Source of the DNA: Haliaeetus albicilla
Taxonomy: Eukaryota; Chordata; Aves; Accipitriformes; Accipitridae
Assembly (NCBI RefSeq): GCF_947461875.1
Contig: NC_091493.1
Coordinates: forward strand, 6,767,201 to 6,831,200
Length of the DNA: 64,000 bases
Reading direction: 5' to 3'
The notes below the pieces were generated by a model, which saw only the letters and a program-made list of their open reading frames with translations, had not been told where the DNA came from and ran no database searches. Shown here one piece after another: positions 36,301 through 49,429 of this stretch. Numbering within the stretch: position 1 is the stretch's first letter; each line of letters begins with the position of its first letter. The position numbers and the translations under genes were made by a program.

Positions 36301-38842
36301 ATGGTGGATTACAGATGTGCATACTGTACTGGAGAAGACATAGAGTAGATGGTCTGGTGATCTTAAGTGGAATTATGGTCCCTGGAGGAGAGAGCCCTGA
36401 GGAGATCACTCTTACAGCTAGCTTCTGCCCCCAAGTACCTAGAAAAATTGCCTTTAGAGAAGAAGGCTAGTGCAATGACTGGGAACTTCAGTGTAAGGAA
36501 AAAAGCTTTGACCAACCTATGCAACCTCCATTCAGGCTTTAGCTCTCAGCAGAGAGCTGTTGGGTAAACTTTTGTTTCTGTCTCAGCATATAGAGAAGTG
36601 CCAGTGAGTAGAAGACTAGTACTAATTGAGAAGAAAAAGAGCTCCAAGATTAAGGAAAATGATAGTCAGACATTGCAGCTAGGGAAAGGTTTTCACTGGA
36701 TAATGGGGTGTGGTTACTAAGAAACAACTGAAATGTTGTGTATACATATTGAGAGCCTGGACAACAAAACGGAGAAATCTGAACTTCTGATAGAGGTCAG
36801 GGTATAAAACATCTGAGTATCACAAGCATGGTAGAACACTCTTAGTAACCGGATTAGATGTATTTAAAGTACTGTTCAGAAATAAGTGAACAAAAGCAGA
36901 AGTTGTGCAGTAGTAGTTACATGGTAGACTAGAAAAAACACCCTGGTGTAAAAAGGACAGACCAAAATCAGTTTGGCTCAAAATCACTTTGGAGAAAGAT
37001 GACAGGAGGAGTAAAGAGTCTGTTGTTAGCCCCAGGGTTAGACTCGAATAGGGATAGGGATCTCTGTAGTGTTGTTAGATAAATACTGCTTGTTATGAGG
37101 TGGTTTACTTTCCCAGGTAGAGATTAGAGAAGAAATGATAAGGCCAAGGTATTCTTGGATGTGATTGCTGGCAAGTTTCTTCCTTAAACTAGTCACTGAA
37201 CCAACAGGAAATCAGTGTTGCTTCAGACTTCATTTTGAAAAGCAATGAGGGTATTTTAGAAGATAATTTTGGATTGAGGATTCAGTTTCACTTTATGCTT
37301 AATCAGCTGCTGAAAGAGCTGGCTTCACTCTTTCTGCCCCGGTCTAGCTGATCCTAGCAGTCACGCAGCCAAGGCGTGAGTTACATCAGCAAGGTGACTC
37401 ATTTTCTCTAGAGTCAGTCACGGGGAGGGGGGAAGGTGAGCTCTGATGGATCAGGCTGCCAGAGGAGGTAGAGCGAGTGCTTGGGGCTGGTGAGGTGTTC
37501 AGGACCTTCCCATTCAGTGGCAGTTTACAGCCAATCAGATTAAGTGGAACTTAAAATTGCACCCTTACTAATCATGAGTTGATTCTGTTTGAAACATGAA
37601 AAAATATAGGAAAGTTGGTTTGGAATTTAGGTTTTGAAGCCTAGTGGCAAATTTAAATAAGCAAAGCTGATCACAGATGTAAGGAGCCTGAGGACTCAAT
37701 TTCTTGAAGTCTCAGATAAGTAAAATTTGTCTGGAAACTGAATCCCAAGTAAGGATGAGTTCTGCTGGTCTGCAGACCAAAATGGATGAATAGCCAGCCT
37801 GAAGATATATAGTAAGACTAACGCAGGAATCCTGTGAGAAATGGGGGGGAAAAAAAGACTTAATTCCAATTTCTTTGTTTGTAAAAGTTGAATTTGATCT
37901 TGCAAATGATGTGAAAAAAAATAAAAAGAAGAAGCTTTTGTATGGTGAGAAGGGTAGAGAATAACGATAATACACAACTAAAACATAAAACATTAAATAT
38001 TTTTGGCTTAATTTTTAGTAAGGATGATGATAACTGCAGAGGAAAAGGCAAGATGTATAATGAGAATAAGAGAATGGAAATTACTACAACCAGAAGGAAC
38101 TTAAGGATAGCAAAATACTCAGACCAAGAGAAATTTCCGTCTCAGAATTAGGAAAGAATTAGTGCTGATTGTAACTATTTTAGCCAGTCTTTCCTTCAGG
38201 GTGGTACCAATGATTGGAGAAAGCAGTGCCAACATAAAGAGGGGGAAAGGAAGAATTATGCAAGCAATTAAAAGACTGTCAGTCTGCCCTCACAATATGT
38301 AAAGCTTTGGAAGGCATTGGGGTGAGGAGAGAATAATCAAGGACGTGGGAAATTAAAGAAAACAAAGTAAGATACAATATACCTACTTCAAAGAGCGCAT
38401 TTTAGTGACCCAATGCCTGTCTTTAAGAAGAATTAATTTTCTAGACAAGGAAGGCCAGCCTGTGGCCTTCAGGTCAGGTATGATCTGCCAGAACCTTTCC
38501 CAAGGTCTGCAGGTAAATATTCCTGTTCAGCTCCATCGGTGGGAATCCGTAGGCTGGGTTTAGTGCGTGCAGGGGAAGCTGGTACCTCACAGCTCTCGAA
38601 GAGTGCCAGAGTATTGCTGCCAAGGAGCAAAGTCTTGAGACTCTTCCTTTTGCATTGCAGCCCCCAAAGGACCAATGTTTTGTAGCTGTTGAGAGAAGCC
38701 ATGAAGTAGGTGACGTTGGTCAGAGAAGCTGGGCAGAGAGGCAGATGGCATAATAAAAGCAGACTTAAATATAGCATTAATTTGGGCATGTGTTTCTAAA
38801 TGGTGTTTTATTTGGGAGAGGTAAGTGACCCTGCAGATACTC
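21314..38842. other. Non-coding, intron-like DNA
   Basis: AT-rich sequence with frequent stops. No exon, RNA gene or promoter is recognised. It holds scattered homopolymers, an A/C-rich tract at 27,420-27,451 and a 20-bp palindrome at 29,994. From about 35,800 to 38,350 the plus strand is noticeably purine-rich. Confidence 0.55.
27420..27451. repeat. A/C-rich low-complexity tract
   Basis: A runs grade into CCAAAAAACCCC-type and poly-C sequence. Similar AAAC-rich tracts occur at about 4,396-4,420 and 60,462-60,510. Confidence 0.75.
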
Positions 38843-39810
38843 TAGAATCATAAGACTGAAAAAGACCTTGAGATCATCTAATCTAAATTAAGGCCGTTAA
38901 AACTTGTTGTGTCTGCTGTAGAGATTAAGAAATTATTCCTTGCAGCATCCTGTTTTCATAGCTGGAGACACACCCAGCTCTGTTTCCCCTCCCAGTCTCT
39001 TCAGTCTGTATTCATCCATGGTATCTGCCAAAACTGTGCTCATTTTACTGCTCTCTTTTGAACACATACCTGTCTTGAAGAACAATATCCAAGACTCTGC
39101 TCACTTTATAGTACTCCAACTGAGGCTTCATGAATGCTGAACACAGGTTGTACTAATGTTCATATATCCCAGTATTGTGTTTGCATTTTTACAGCATGAT
39201 ACTGTTAACTCATAGCAGTTAATAAATTGAACCTAACTTCTCTCTTTTTCTGTGGAACTTCTCCTTAGCTACTTGTTTGCCATTCAGTATTTCTGCTGTT
39301 GACTTCTCCTGCCTACGTGCAATGTTTTGCATGTCATCTTTTTTTCTCAGACCACTTGTCCAGTCTGTCTTTTTGTCCTCCAGTATAATTTGCAGTTACA
39401 TCAAGCTGGTTGTTTGTCAATTTAATACATATAGTCTCTGTTCCGTCATCTGGGTCACTAATGAAAATAGTGGGTAAGAGCAGACCCAGTGTAGGTGACT
39501 TTGGGAACTGCATTCTAGATATGTATTTTGACAGAGAGATAATGATGATTTCACAGTGGTTTGGGTTTGTTTGTTTGTTTGTTTTGTTTATTCCTTATTT
39601 TTTCTTGATATGCATCCACGTTAGTTTCGTTTGGGTCTGATCTATTTAGGTTGTGTACATAAGTATCATAGGAGGCAGTGCCAAAAACCTTATTTGTCAG
39701 GATATAGATCTGTTTCTCAGGTCTGCTCTTCTATTTGTAAAAGAAATCTGCTTTGACATAATGTATTATTTTCAAATTCCTGCTGGCTTTTACTCATCGC
39801 TTTGTTTTCT
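38843..39810 (-). mobile_element. Old CR1-type LINE fragment, minus strand
   Basis: The left edge has AGAATCATAAGACTGAAAAA followed by a GACCTTGAGATCATCTAAT-like block. This is the reverse complement of a CR1 3' end, whose tail repeat is ATTCTRTG. Further right, blocks read ACTCCAACTGAGGC, then GTCATCTGGGTCACTAATGA with AGACCCAGTGTAGG. They follow the antisense CR1 order as I know it. The copy is heavily diverged, so the right end is approximate. CR1 is the main LINE of birds and reptiles. Confidence 0.65.
39565..39589. repeat. (GTTT)n simple repeat
   Basis: About six GTTT-type units inside the decayed CR1. Confidence 0.85.
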
Positions 39811-39959
39811 TTTAAGTGTTTACAAATAGACTGATTATATCTGCTGTGTGTTTCCTCCCCTTCCCCTTAATCATGGGCTATTCTTGTCATCAGCACCTTG
39901 AAAAGCTACATCATGGACCCACTTGAACAAAAAGGTTGGTCAGCTTTGTTCTGAGGCAA

Positions 39960-40930
39960 GAAAATGCAATTCATATAATTCATGTAGACTTTTGTAATGC
40001 GTTCCACAGTATCTCAAGTGATGAACAATCAGAGGAAGACGGGGATTAGTAGCGTGAACAGTAAATTAGATAGGAATTGGCTTATAAGATGTTAGTATGT
40101 GGTGTTGAAATAGGTGGAGCAGTGTAGTGGTGAAATAGGTCTGGCTACCAATAGTTGTTCACACATTTTGGGAATGACTTGCTTAGTGTTTTCACTAAAA
40201 TGTTTGACTAATTGCTTAAATTTGATTAAATCTGTAAATGGTACAGAACAGGAAGGAGCAGCCCTTAACACAGAGGGTGAGGGTTTTTTACGCAGCTAAA
40301 ATTGAATGTCCTTCAGAAATGAAGTAATAGAAATTGAACAAAACGTAACTGCATAAAACACAAAGTGGTGGATTTAGGAGCAGGTGGCAAATGTAGATGA
40401 GAGCTTATCCCGTGGAAGCACTGGCACGGAGAAGGTTTGGGCCTTCTGGCCAGTTAGAGGAGGATTGTGAACCTGCTGTGTGATGTCGAGATGATCGCAG
40501 GTGTGACTCTGGGACGTGCGAGACATCTTCCTGGAACAGAGGCATGCTACCGTCCCCTTACAGCTGCCCCCAAGAGTGCTTTTAAACTGACATACCTAAC
40601 TCTGGTCAGCCATGCTGGAGAATTTAAAACATGCTGGTAAATTTAAAACCAAAATTAAATTTAAAACCAAAATTAAATTTAAAACAAAGAGGATACAGGG
40701 GAGGATGATGAGGAAGACCAGGGTGTAGAGGTACAATTTAACATGAGAGACTCAGTGGGAGTAGATAATGTAGGCTAGTAACATTGTCATGTATGCTAGT
40801 ATGGGAGAAATGAGGGAATGTAATTAGTGCTATAAATAGATCTCGGAGGTAAATACTGTCTGATATACTATACAAATGGATCCAGAAGATCCTGAATTCA
40901 CAATACAGGCCTGAGACACAAATTTGAAGA
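39960..40930 (+). mobile_element. Possible diverged CR1 fragment, plus strand
   Basis: Several blocks resemble the sense strand of CR1 ORF2. One near 39,985 reads like a 'gacttttgtaatgcg ttccacag' start of the segment around the RT end. Another near 40,330 is AGAAATTGAACAAAACG-like. The similarity is weak and recalled from memory. A profile search would be needed before relying on it. Confidence 0.3.
40641..40688. repeat. 18-bp tandem repeat, about 2.7 copies
   Basis: The unit ATTTAAAACCAAAATTAA occurs twice in full and once in part. Confidence 0.9.
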
Positions 40931-43900
40931 GAAAGCAGAGGGGTACATCACTTCTTTCTAACATACCAGTAAGTTTGAACTTGGAAAAGAAATGCATTTC
41001 ACATTTAGTGGGAAACTGCTAAGCGAGCATATTTTTGTGACCTTTCAGGGACCCTAGAGAAAGGAGATGAACAAGATCTGGATCATTTCGATTTTATCTT
41101 TAAACTCACAGCTGTCACAGTTTGAAGCTGGGTGAATTTATAAAAAGCGGAAAACTTGTTATCTCGGAGAGAAATACTTTCAACACCATCTGTCCTGTGT
41201 TTTCCTGAAAGGAAAAAAAAGTGTTGTCCATCAAGGTTGCTACTGGACAAGTGTGTAGGAGGGCAGATGTGTGAATCTAAAAATAACACTGCGGGGGGGA
41301 ATGCATTATGATGTCTAGGTTATTTTCTAATTTGTTTACTACATAGACTGATGGTGTTTGAACATTATTTCAGCATTATCCTGATGCTGGGATATATTGA
41401 CTAAAACTCTGTCTGTTCCATCAGACTTTTTATTATCAAGTGTAAACTTTTAACCTTGACTTCTTAGTGGTTTATGCCTATAAGGTTTTTGTCTTTGAGA
41501 AGTTCTTCCAAACCTTTTATACTATAGAGTCAGGAATCAAACCAGTGTATTAGCAACTGTATCTCAGTGTAGGAAGTCTGACAAAGTTACAATATGATTA
41601 TAGAACTATCATAGCAGGAGAAAATACTGCTCAAGAAGATCAAAAGATATTTCTGTATATAATCTGAAACTGGATTGTATCTCTCTCCCAGCTTACATGA
41701 CACACAAAGGTGAAGTGAACAGTCTGATATTTTTATTTGAGGATATACTAGCATGTTGTCTCTGTAAGATGGAGCTTGTTACAAAGATAATTAAAACACA
41801 ATGCATTGATGTTGCTTAATATTTAAGTCTTGGTGTTTGGAAATACAAAAATACTACTTTTAAGATAAGATATTCTTATGCTTAAAGTGTACATGTTTAG
41901 GATATAAAAAACCACACTATCACAAAACACAGAGAAATGGCCAAGTATGACCTTACTCCCAACAAGCTGGGACTAAGAGAGCACAGAGGCACTGAATCCA
42001 AAACGAGTAATCCTCTCCTCCCCCAAATGGCCCTTCCCTGTTAAGTGAACCCAGAGATAACCAGATAGAAAGCCTGCAAAACTGGTAAATGGGGTTCCTG
42101 ATTTTTTGGAGAGAGTCGAAGTGGAGCAGGAGGAAGGAATAGAAGTTGTAGCCTTGTATTAGTGAAAAAAAAAACAAAAAACATTCTGAATATATTGCAA
42201 ATTGAATGTGCTTATTTCACAGCTCTTATTCCACCTGACAAACAGTGAGATACACTGCTGTCAGTAAAAGGGAGTAAATGTAGAGACTGGAGGAATGGCC
42301 TTGAGGAGTCTTTTGCTTCTCAAAAATGGAATCCAAATTTATGTATAACAACTTCATTCATATGATAATCTGAAGCAGGTATTTCGCTCTTTCAGTTTCC
42401 ACAGGATGTGTTCTTTTAAAATACTGGTCTCTGTTCTTGATATTTTTTTCAAGATTTTTATACTTCAACTTTCAATGTTTTCAAGGCTTTGGTTATTCCA
42501 TATAGCTCCAAACAGGAGCTCTTGTTTAACTTATGTTTATCTCCTAATTCCAGCTCTGTTTCAAGAGCCAATTCCACTTCCCATAGAGACTTTCAACTTA
42601 ACTGAGTTGTTACAGCCTACTCAAGTGACCATTTTATAGCATGATGTCAAGAATATGTTGCATGCCCTGGGTCTGGCATCAGGCACATGGGGAGCATTTG
42701 ATATTACAAGAGTCACTTGGATACTGTTGTAGGGCTGTGGGAATGGAAAATACCAGCATGGATGCATTCTCACCACTGTTGTGTCGGAAGAAGTGATGCC
42801 TGGAGTGAGGCTCCCTCGGAACCATACCCCATTTTGCCTCTGATGGAGCCTGTGACTTGTTTCCAGGAGGCAGCCCTGGACCGAAGAGCCTGGCGGCAGC
42901 CTGAGCAGTCAGGGAGCCCAAACTGCAGGGGAAGCCGAGCTTTCTGTGGCGAGGATGCACCCGAGTTGTTTTGGAGAAGAGCAAATAGAAAAATGCAAAA
43001 TAAAATACAATCCATTTAACAGACAGGAAGCTGACTAAGCTGGTGAGTAAGATGCCTTAGACAAAGGAAAGAGAGAGGGAGTGGCAGGGCAGAAGAACTA
43101 AAAAATAGCAGAATTGGGGGAAAAAAAGGGGCTCTGGAAATCAAAGCTAACAAGGATGTGGGGGCTGAGATGGAAAAAGATGAGGCAGGTATGAAATACC
43201 TGCTCTGGGGAATAAAAACAGAAGGAGACCTTATGAAAGCTAGATCTGGGTGACTCTCAGGAAGTGAGACCTGCTTCAGAGGCAATTGGGAATGTAGTAT
43301 GAGAGGGGCAGGAAGTAGTAGGAGGGTGGAAGGTGGAGTCCTGTTCTGTAATGGACTTCAGTTAGTAGGAAGTATGAGAGGAAGGCCGTGCTGGATGCTG
43401 AATCAGAAGAGCAGCAATTCAGTGGATGTAAGAAGCCTGAAGCCAATGTTCTCGATCAGGTTGTTTTTCTGGTGGTGAGGCTGGAAGGCGGCTGTGTAAA
43501 TGAATGTTATATCCAGTAAGTTCAGGGGGAAAAGGATGCAAGAATGTTGTGAATGTTGGCAGTAGAGTTGGAAGAAGAGAATAAAGCCAAGAAATGAGTT
43601 GGACGGAGTTTGGCATTATTGTGAGGGAAGCAGGAAGGTTGAAGAAGCATGAATACTGAAAAACGTGGATGGCACCCAAGTTAAAAAGGGTTTGATGAAT
43701 ATTGCAGAAGGAGAGTGGGTAAGAACATTATGGTCTTGAAGCTGTTGAGCTGGCTTTGTGGAGGACATAATCCAGTCCCAAGGTTAATGACTGTTGTAGC
43801 ACATTACTACAGCACTTGGAAACTCACATGAAACTCCAGGATTTCATTGTGCAATGAGTTGTAGAACAAACACCAAATGAAAAGGGTTCCTTTCTCCATA

Positions 43901-45929
43901 GCATTAAAATTTGAGCATAAGTCAAGGGCAGATGACACACAGAGACAGGCAGATGGGAAATAGGAGGCACTGCTTGTGAGGGAAGATGAGGCTTGCATAA
44001 AGCAGTGGCCAAGCCATTGTCAAGGTTTCAGAGGTCAGCACAGCAAAGCAGAGTTTTAAGGAGAAAAAAGAAAGACATCAATGAATCAGCTTTGCAAGTG
44101 TTGCCAGTAAGCTGTTCCTGAAATTGATAAATGACCAATAGTAGGGTCGGGAGTTTTTGAAAGTGCAATTTATGTGGTGGGACTGCTGGGGGAAGGAGTG
44201 CAAAGAGTGGACATTGTGGGCTGGAGGTGTTTGTGACAGCATTTCGAGTGGATCTGAACATGTATGCATTTAGTAAGGCCAGAGGAAAGGAGGCTTCAGT
44301 AATCAAAATGCAGGATGAGTGTAGGCTGGTGCTCTGAACTATGAGGATGGGTAGAAAAACATGTGCTTTATAAGAAAGATCTGCAAGAGTTTCATGTAAC
44401 CTGGACCCAGAAGTGAGAGAGAGCAGGTCACACTTAAAGATGACATTGATGTTACTGGATTTGAGTGAGTGGCAAGGTCACAGCATTTTTGCTCAGATGA
44501 AGAAGGGAGAGGGCATAGGAAAACAAGGCTGTTGTAGTGATGCTGGGCTTGAGATGACAGACTTCCACAAAGGGATGCCTGAGAGACTGCTCAGTATTTT
44601 GTCTTTGGACATAAATCTGGAGTTAGAGCACTGCTTCGTAGGTTCAAAGTATAAGGATTTGTATCTGTAAATGGCATACTGCAGAGGCTAGGTAGAGAGA
44701 AAAATGTCAGTAACAAGCTGCTAATAGAAGCTGAATTGGGGGAAGGCATAGAATGGGCGAAGAAGAAAAGAAACTAGGGGCGGCAATTGTAGAAAATATT
44801 ATTTAGGTAGCTTAGACCTGAAAGAACGAGTTGAATTTGTACAAAGGATTGGGGTTTTTGTAACAGGAGAAATGAAAGCAACTTAGTCTGAAATTATTTG
44901 TCAGCATTCAAAATTTGTAGTTTCTGAAGTTTGCAGATCATTTTAACACTATCAGCAAACTCCAGCAAATAAGAAAACTCATGCAATACTGTTGCCTACA
45001 ATGATGTTGTTTTTTTTAATGCCATGCTTCTGGTTTTTCTTTTACCAAGATTATTGGTCTCCTGTTGCGGCAGGGACACCGATTCAGCCACAAAAATAGT
45101 GCAAGTTTACTAACAGACCTTATTCCCAGAGCTGCGATTACAGTATTGGTATGATGAAGTAGACGGGTATGAAGTAATGGGGAAAATTGCACAGTCATGT
45201 TGATGCATGCAGCATTAAACCCCACGGTGCTTGCTGAGGGAAGGACAAAAGTGGTTTTAAAAGTTGATTGAAAACATTGCAAAGATAGAAACCATATTTT
45301 AAATTGGATTGATTTGAAATATACTGTAAAATCAGTTAGTGCTGATACGCGAGTATTAATGGTATCGTTGCTCATGTTCCTCCATGTACACTGTTGTCCT
45401 CGGCTTCTCAATTTTGAAAAATCACTGCAGATAGCCTGGTGAAGATTTTGCACACCTGGATGTCTCCAAGTGAGATTTGCCCACCTCCGTAACCAAAAAG
45501 GAGAGTTTAAATGAAGAATTTGCCAAATGAACTGGCACCTGAATGCCATTTGCTCTATGTAACGTGTTGCAGCCTTAGTAGTGATGATTGTTTCACAGAC
45601 ATTAATTCCTCCTTTGGACTTTGGCTTCTGCACTTAGGTACGCTGTTTGAACTCAGCTGGTTTGCACAAATACGTAATCAGAAAGTTAATTTCTCCACTA
45701 ACATGAGACTGACCATAGCTCTGCTCTTACACCGTATTATGTCTGCAGGAGTATTGCTATGAAACAGTTCTGCTTGCTAAGCAAATGTAGGGCAGCGCAC
45801 ACAGGAAGAAGATAAGTACAAACCCGCTAATTTAAACGAAGACGACCGATTTAAATAACTTTAAAACAAACGAAAGGTTAAATATTTACTCATTCGCAAG
45901 ATCTACATGTGCTCTTCCCTTGCCAGATG
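40931..45929. other. Non-coding DNA, in part purine-rich
   Basis: No exon or RNA gene is recognised. From about 42,990 to 44,880 the plus strand is rich in G and A, and some phrases recur in loose form, as in a decayed interspersed repeat. A 177-codon minus-strand ATG ORF (45,549 down to 45,016) is probably chance. Confidence 0.5.
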
Positions 45930-46177
45930 GGTTTCTGGCGCGGGGTGCGGGTAAGGAGCGTTAGTTTTCAGTCAAAGGGGTTTCCTGCCTTCCAGAAAGG
46001 AAGGGGAGGGGGGGTTTACAGCAGAACCCCGCCGCTCTGCCTGCGCTTCAGCTTCCCGATGTCCTTGCGGTGTTTCTGGCAGCGCGGTGCTAGCCAGCAG
46101 CCTCCCAGCAGGGCGGGCAGTGACTCACGGCCCGGGCGCTGGCTGCCGGCCAGCCCGCAAGTACAAGGGCTGCAGCT

Positions 46178-46213
46178 GGCCCCGGCCCCGGCCCCGGCCC
46201 CGGCCCCGGCCCC
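46178..46213. repeat. (GGCCCC)6 hexanucleotide repeat
   Basis: Six perfect GGCCCC units, which read GGGGCC on the minus strand. They lie in the 46-kb CpG island. Confidence 0.97.
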
Positions 46214-46337
46214 TCCGCGGCAACAAAGGGGCTGCGGGGGGCGGCGCTACCCGCCGACCTGCGCCCGTCCCGCCGGCCCTGCCCCGGCACCAGCCGCGGG
46301 CGCTCGAGTGAAAAACCTGCCAGTGGTTTCAAGGGGA

Positions 46338-46354
46338 GGGGGGGGGGGGGGGGG
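46338..46354. repeat. G17 homopolymer
   Basis: Seventeen G in a row, preceded by GGGGA. It can form a G-quadruplex on the plus strand, and its length may be mis-sequenced. Confidence 0.9.
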
Positions 46355-46600
46355 AAAGAAAAGGGGAAAAAAAGAGCAGCTCTTGCAAAACCGGCACAAC
46401 CCGGCGCGCCTTCCGCCTCGAAGCAAGCAAACACCAAACCGAAAACCTCCAGCGGAGGAAGGCGAAGCCGTCCGTACGCCACCTGGAATTTTTCGTGCGG
46501 TCTCTAAAAATACAAAACCTGCAGTACAGCCGTCCTCGCATGCGTGGCCCGAGCCTGAACCTGGGGCGTGCTGCTGCGGCGCACCGGAGGAACGCTTTGC

Positions 46601-49429
46601 TGTAGCTGAAGTTAGCGACTGCGATTTCAGGAAGGGAATGTTGGCGGTTTTCCGTCGATTTCCATGATTATCTGTAGTTCTGGCGATTAGCTGCAAAATA
46701 GGGCACGCTCTGTAACCAGTAATACATGTATCCTGTGGCAGCGAGCCAAGACAGTAATTGAAGGTCAGGGATTGTTTGCCGAGTGCACTTCAGTGTGCTG
46801 CCTGATTCCATAGGGGACTGGCAGTGCCAAAGAACAAAGGCAGCTCTGTTCTGCGAGCTTATAGTATGGCTTGTTCGGCAGAGTTCAGGCCCAACTGTGA
46901 GACAAACAGGGGTTGGAAACAGCACTAAAATAACGTGACTGTGAAATAAGCCGCTCTAAAGTGTCGTGTATTTTGCGAATGTCATAACCGGGCTTGGATA
47001 GGGATATTTTTCCATAGGCTTTGGGACTCTTAAGACACAAATTTTTAAAATTCTTGTTTAAAAATCGGTGTCAGTCCCTGTATGTGGCAAATCTGTGTTT
47101 TGTTAAGAATACACGCATATATATTGCGGTACATTTAGTCAGCTGTAATGATGTAAATGTCGTTTTATGTTGCCTTAGCATACTTAACGTTAGCAGTTGC
47201 ACCAGTAGCAACTTCATGGGTTTTTTTATACTCTCAAAAGGTGTTTTCCCACTTAGCAGATCTTCACTGAGATTATCTTTAAGTGACAGCCTTGGAAATA
47301 GAGCTGCTGGGTTAGTATTCCACCTGTAGCTGGTGCCACTTGAGAATTTTTACAAAATCCCTCTGTGGTAATGAATAGGTGGTGCTGCGCTGGGTATTAA
47401 TATTCTTTGTTACTAAGTCGCAGTCTATTAATAAAGCTTCATCCAAACAGGCAAACTTGCCTGTCCTCCAGACAGTCTTGTGATTTGTATTTTAACAGTG
47501 TCTGTATTGGATATTATTAAGGATTGCCTGCTTTGACAGTTGCACTACATACCGCACAGCTATCACAGCACCATTAGTTTAATAGTAGCATGAAGTATGT
47601 TGCGCTCTGTAATAGGCATAATTCGTTTGTTTGCCCTTCCTGAAATAACTATTAGTGTTTGGACTCTTACTTGAGAGAAATGGTAAAACAAACCTCTGAA
47701 ACCGTATGAGAGGGGTACGAATTTTGTGGTGGCAGTGGTAGTATGTCTTTGGGATGTTCAGTACTTGTTGGAGGTAATCTAAAATGCGCTTTAGAAGTTA
47801 AATCGAAAATCATACAAGGACAGAATTAAGTTTGGAAAAAGTATTTTCTTTCTTGACTACTTGGCAAAGTCTGAGTTGAGGATATTTCCTTGTGTCAGCT
47901 ATTCCTGATTAGGTCAAGTTTAATTTTTTAGAGGTGGTGAGGCCTCTGAAGAACCGAGTCTGTGAAAGACCCCCCACTCACTTGACAAGCTGCCCTGTTG
48001 CTGTTTGGTGGCAGAGAATGGGCACGCTTCTGCACCAGAGGCGTAAAGGCAGTGCAAACTGCGGCCCCAAACATGCAAGAGGGATGCATTTTAGTCTCTG
48101 CTGCTGCATGACCTGTCTCAGTACGGGTGAAAGCGGCTGAGGCGTTATTTCCCCCCACACCGGGGGAGGTGGGGTGGAGAAGAAGGAATTGGAAAGAAAT
48201 TGGGTCAAAATGGTGTCACTAAGATGTTTGATTTTTTTTCTCTGGAGATGAGGAAGTGCAGCCCTGCCACAGCCTGGCTGGGGCAGGGGGGGCGTTGTTT
48301 TGGGGGAGCAGAGGGGGCCAGCGAGCCCCATGCTCTGCTGGCAGTAGAAGGCGGCCTTTCTCTGGCTAGCCCTGAGGGCGAGCGGATCTTGTGAGGGTCT
48401 GTGCGCAGGGGTGTCGGAGACGAGAGGAGCAACTGGGTGGTCAGGAATAGATGGAGGCTGCTCAGGGCACTGCTGCCTCCCCACAGCCTTGCTGCCATAT
48501 AAGGCTGCTCAGCCGCCTCGGACTCGCCAGCCTGGAACTCCACTTAAAAGGGGAAATAAATACAATAAACCACCTCTGCTAGTGTCCCTTCAAAGCAAAA
48601 TGCAGTTTTGCAGTTACGTGGTTTGAGCGTAGGCCGGGTAGTGTACAAAACCCATGTCCAGGTACCCTGGTTCCTGCCCTGCTCGTGTGCGTGCTGTGCC
48701 ACAAACTGTTGTGGAGGAAATCCAGTTGCTGGAGACAAGTCCGTGGTGGGTAGAGAGCCTTCCAGTTCAACTTTAATTTTTAACTGTACTTAAGTATTTT
48801 ATGATTTCAGAGCTCAGTATTTTATAGCATTCCAGTACACCTTTAAGCTTACATCATTTGGAATAATTCAAGATGAGAACAGAGAACTAGTCATGCATTG
48901 ATTTCCCATTATTCTCATACTTTCTTGGCAAACGACACACTTTGTATTTTTTCCATGAAGTAAAAAATGTACAGCTGTTTGTTTAAAGGGTTTGGAGGAA
49001 ATAAATGCCTCTATCGCAACCTCCCTTGTGATTTATTTTTTTTCCTTTTTTTTCTTCTATCCATGCTTGTGCATGTGAGCTAAACTCAAGGAATGAATTA
49101 CAGGCGTTACTGCTAAATTTCTGTTTGGAAACTATTTTCTCATTAGCTAGTGCACCATGCACTCTTCTCTCCCTGGACTATTCAGGTGAATTGATATTTT
49201 CATGTAAACAGCTAGTTAGTGCCATCAACTTCTGTTCAACAGTGGGGAAACACGTTTTATGTGGGGTTTGCTGTGTTTGGTTTTTTTTTTTTTGTCATCG
49301 AGGAGAAAATAGGTTGTATGCTGAAAATAGGAAAACCGTGCTTGAGGACGTTTTGCCGTCAGTCGATGGGCTGTACATACTTGCCGATGACGGCGAAGTA
49401 TGCTGTTAGGGCCAGGCTTTCAGCTGACC
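46601..49429. other. Non-coding DNA between the two CpG islands
   Basis: Mixed composition, moderately GC-rich at 47,950-48,560. No exon is recognised, and the short frames there look like chance. Confidence 0.5.

Larger units (their letters stand above)
45930..46600. promoter_or_regulatory. GC-rich, CpG-rich island
   Basis: Sequence composition changes sharply from AT-rich to GC- and CpG-rich, with many CGG/CCG runs. It includes a hexanucleotide array and a G17 run. A GTAAGG splice-donor-like site follows GTGCGG at about 45,952. It could be an upstream or alternative promoter. I see no recognisable coding exon; the long open frame across it mostly reflects the lack of A/T-rich stop codons. 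Confidence 0.55.
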
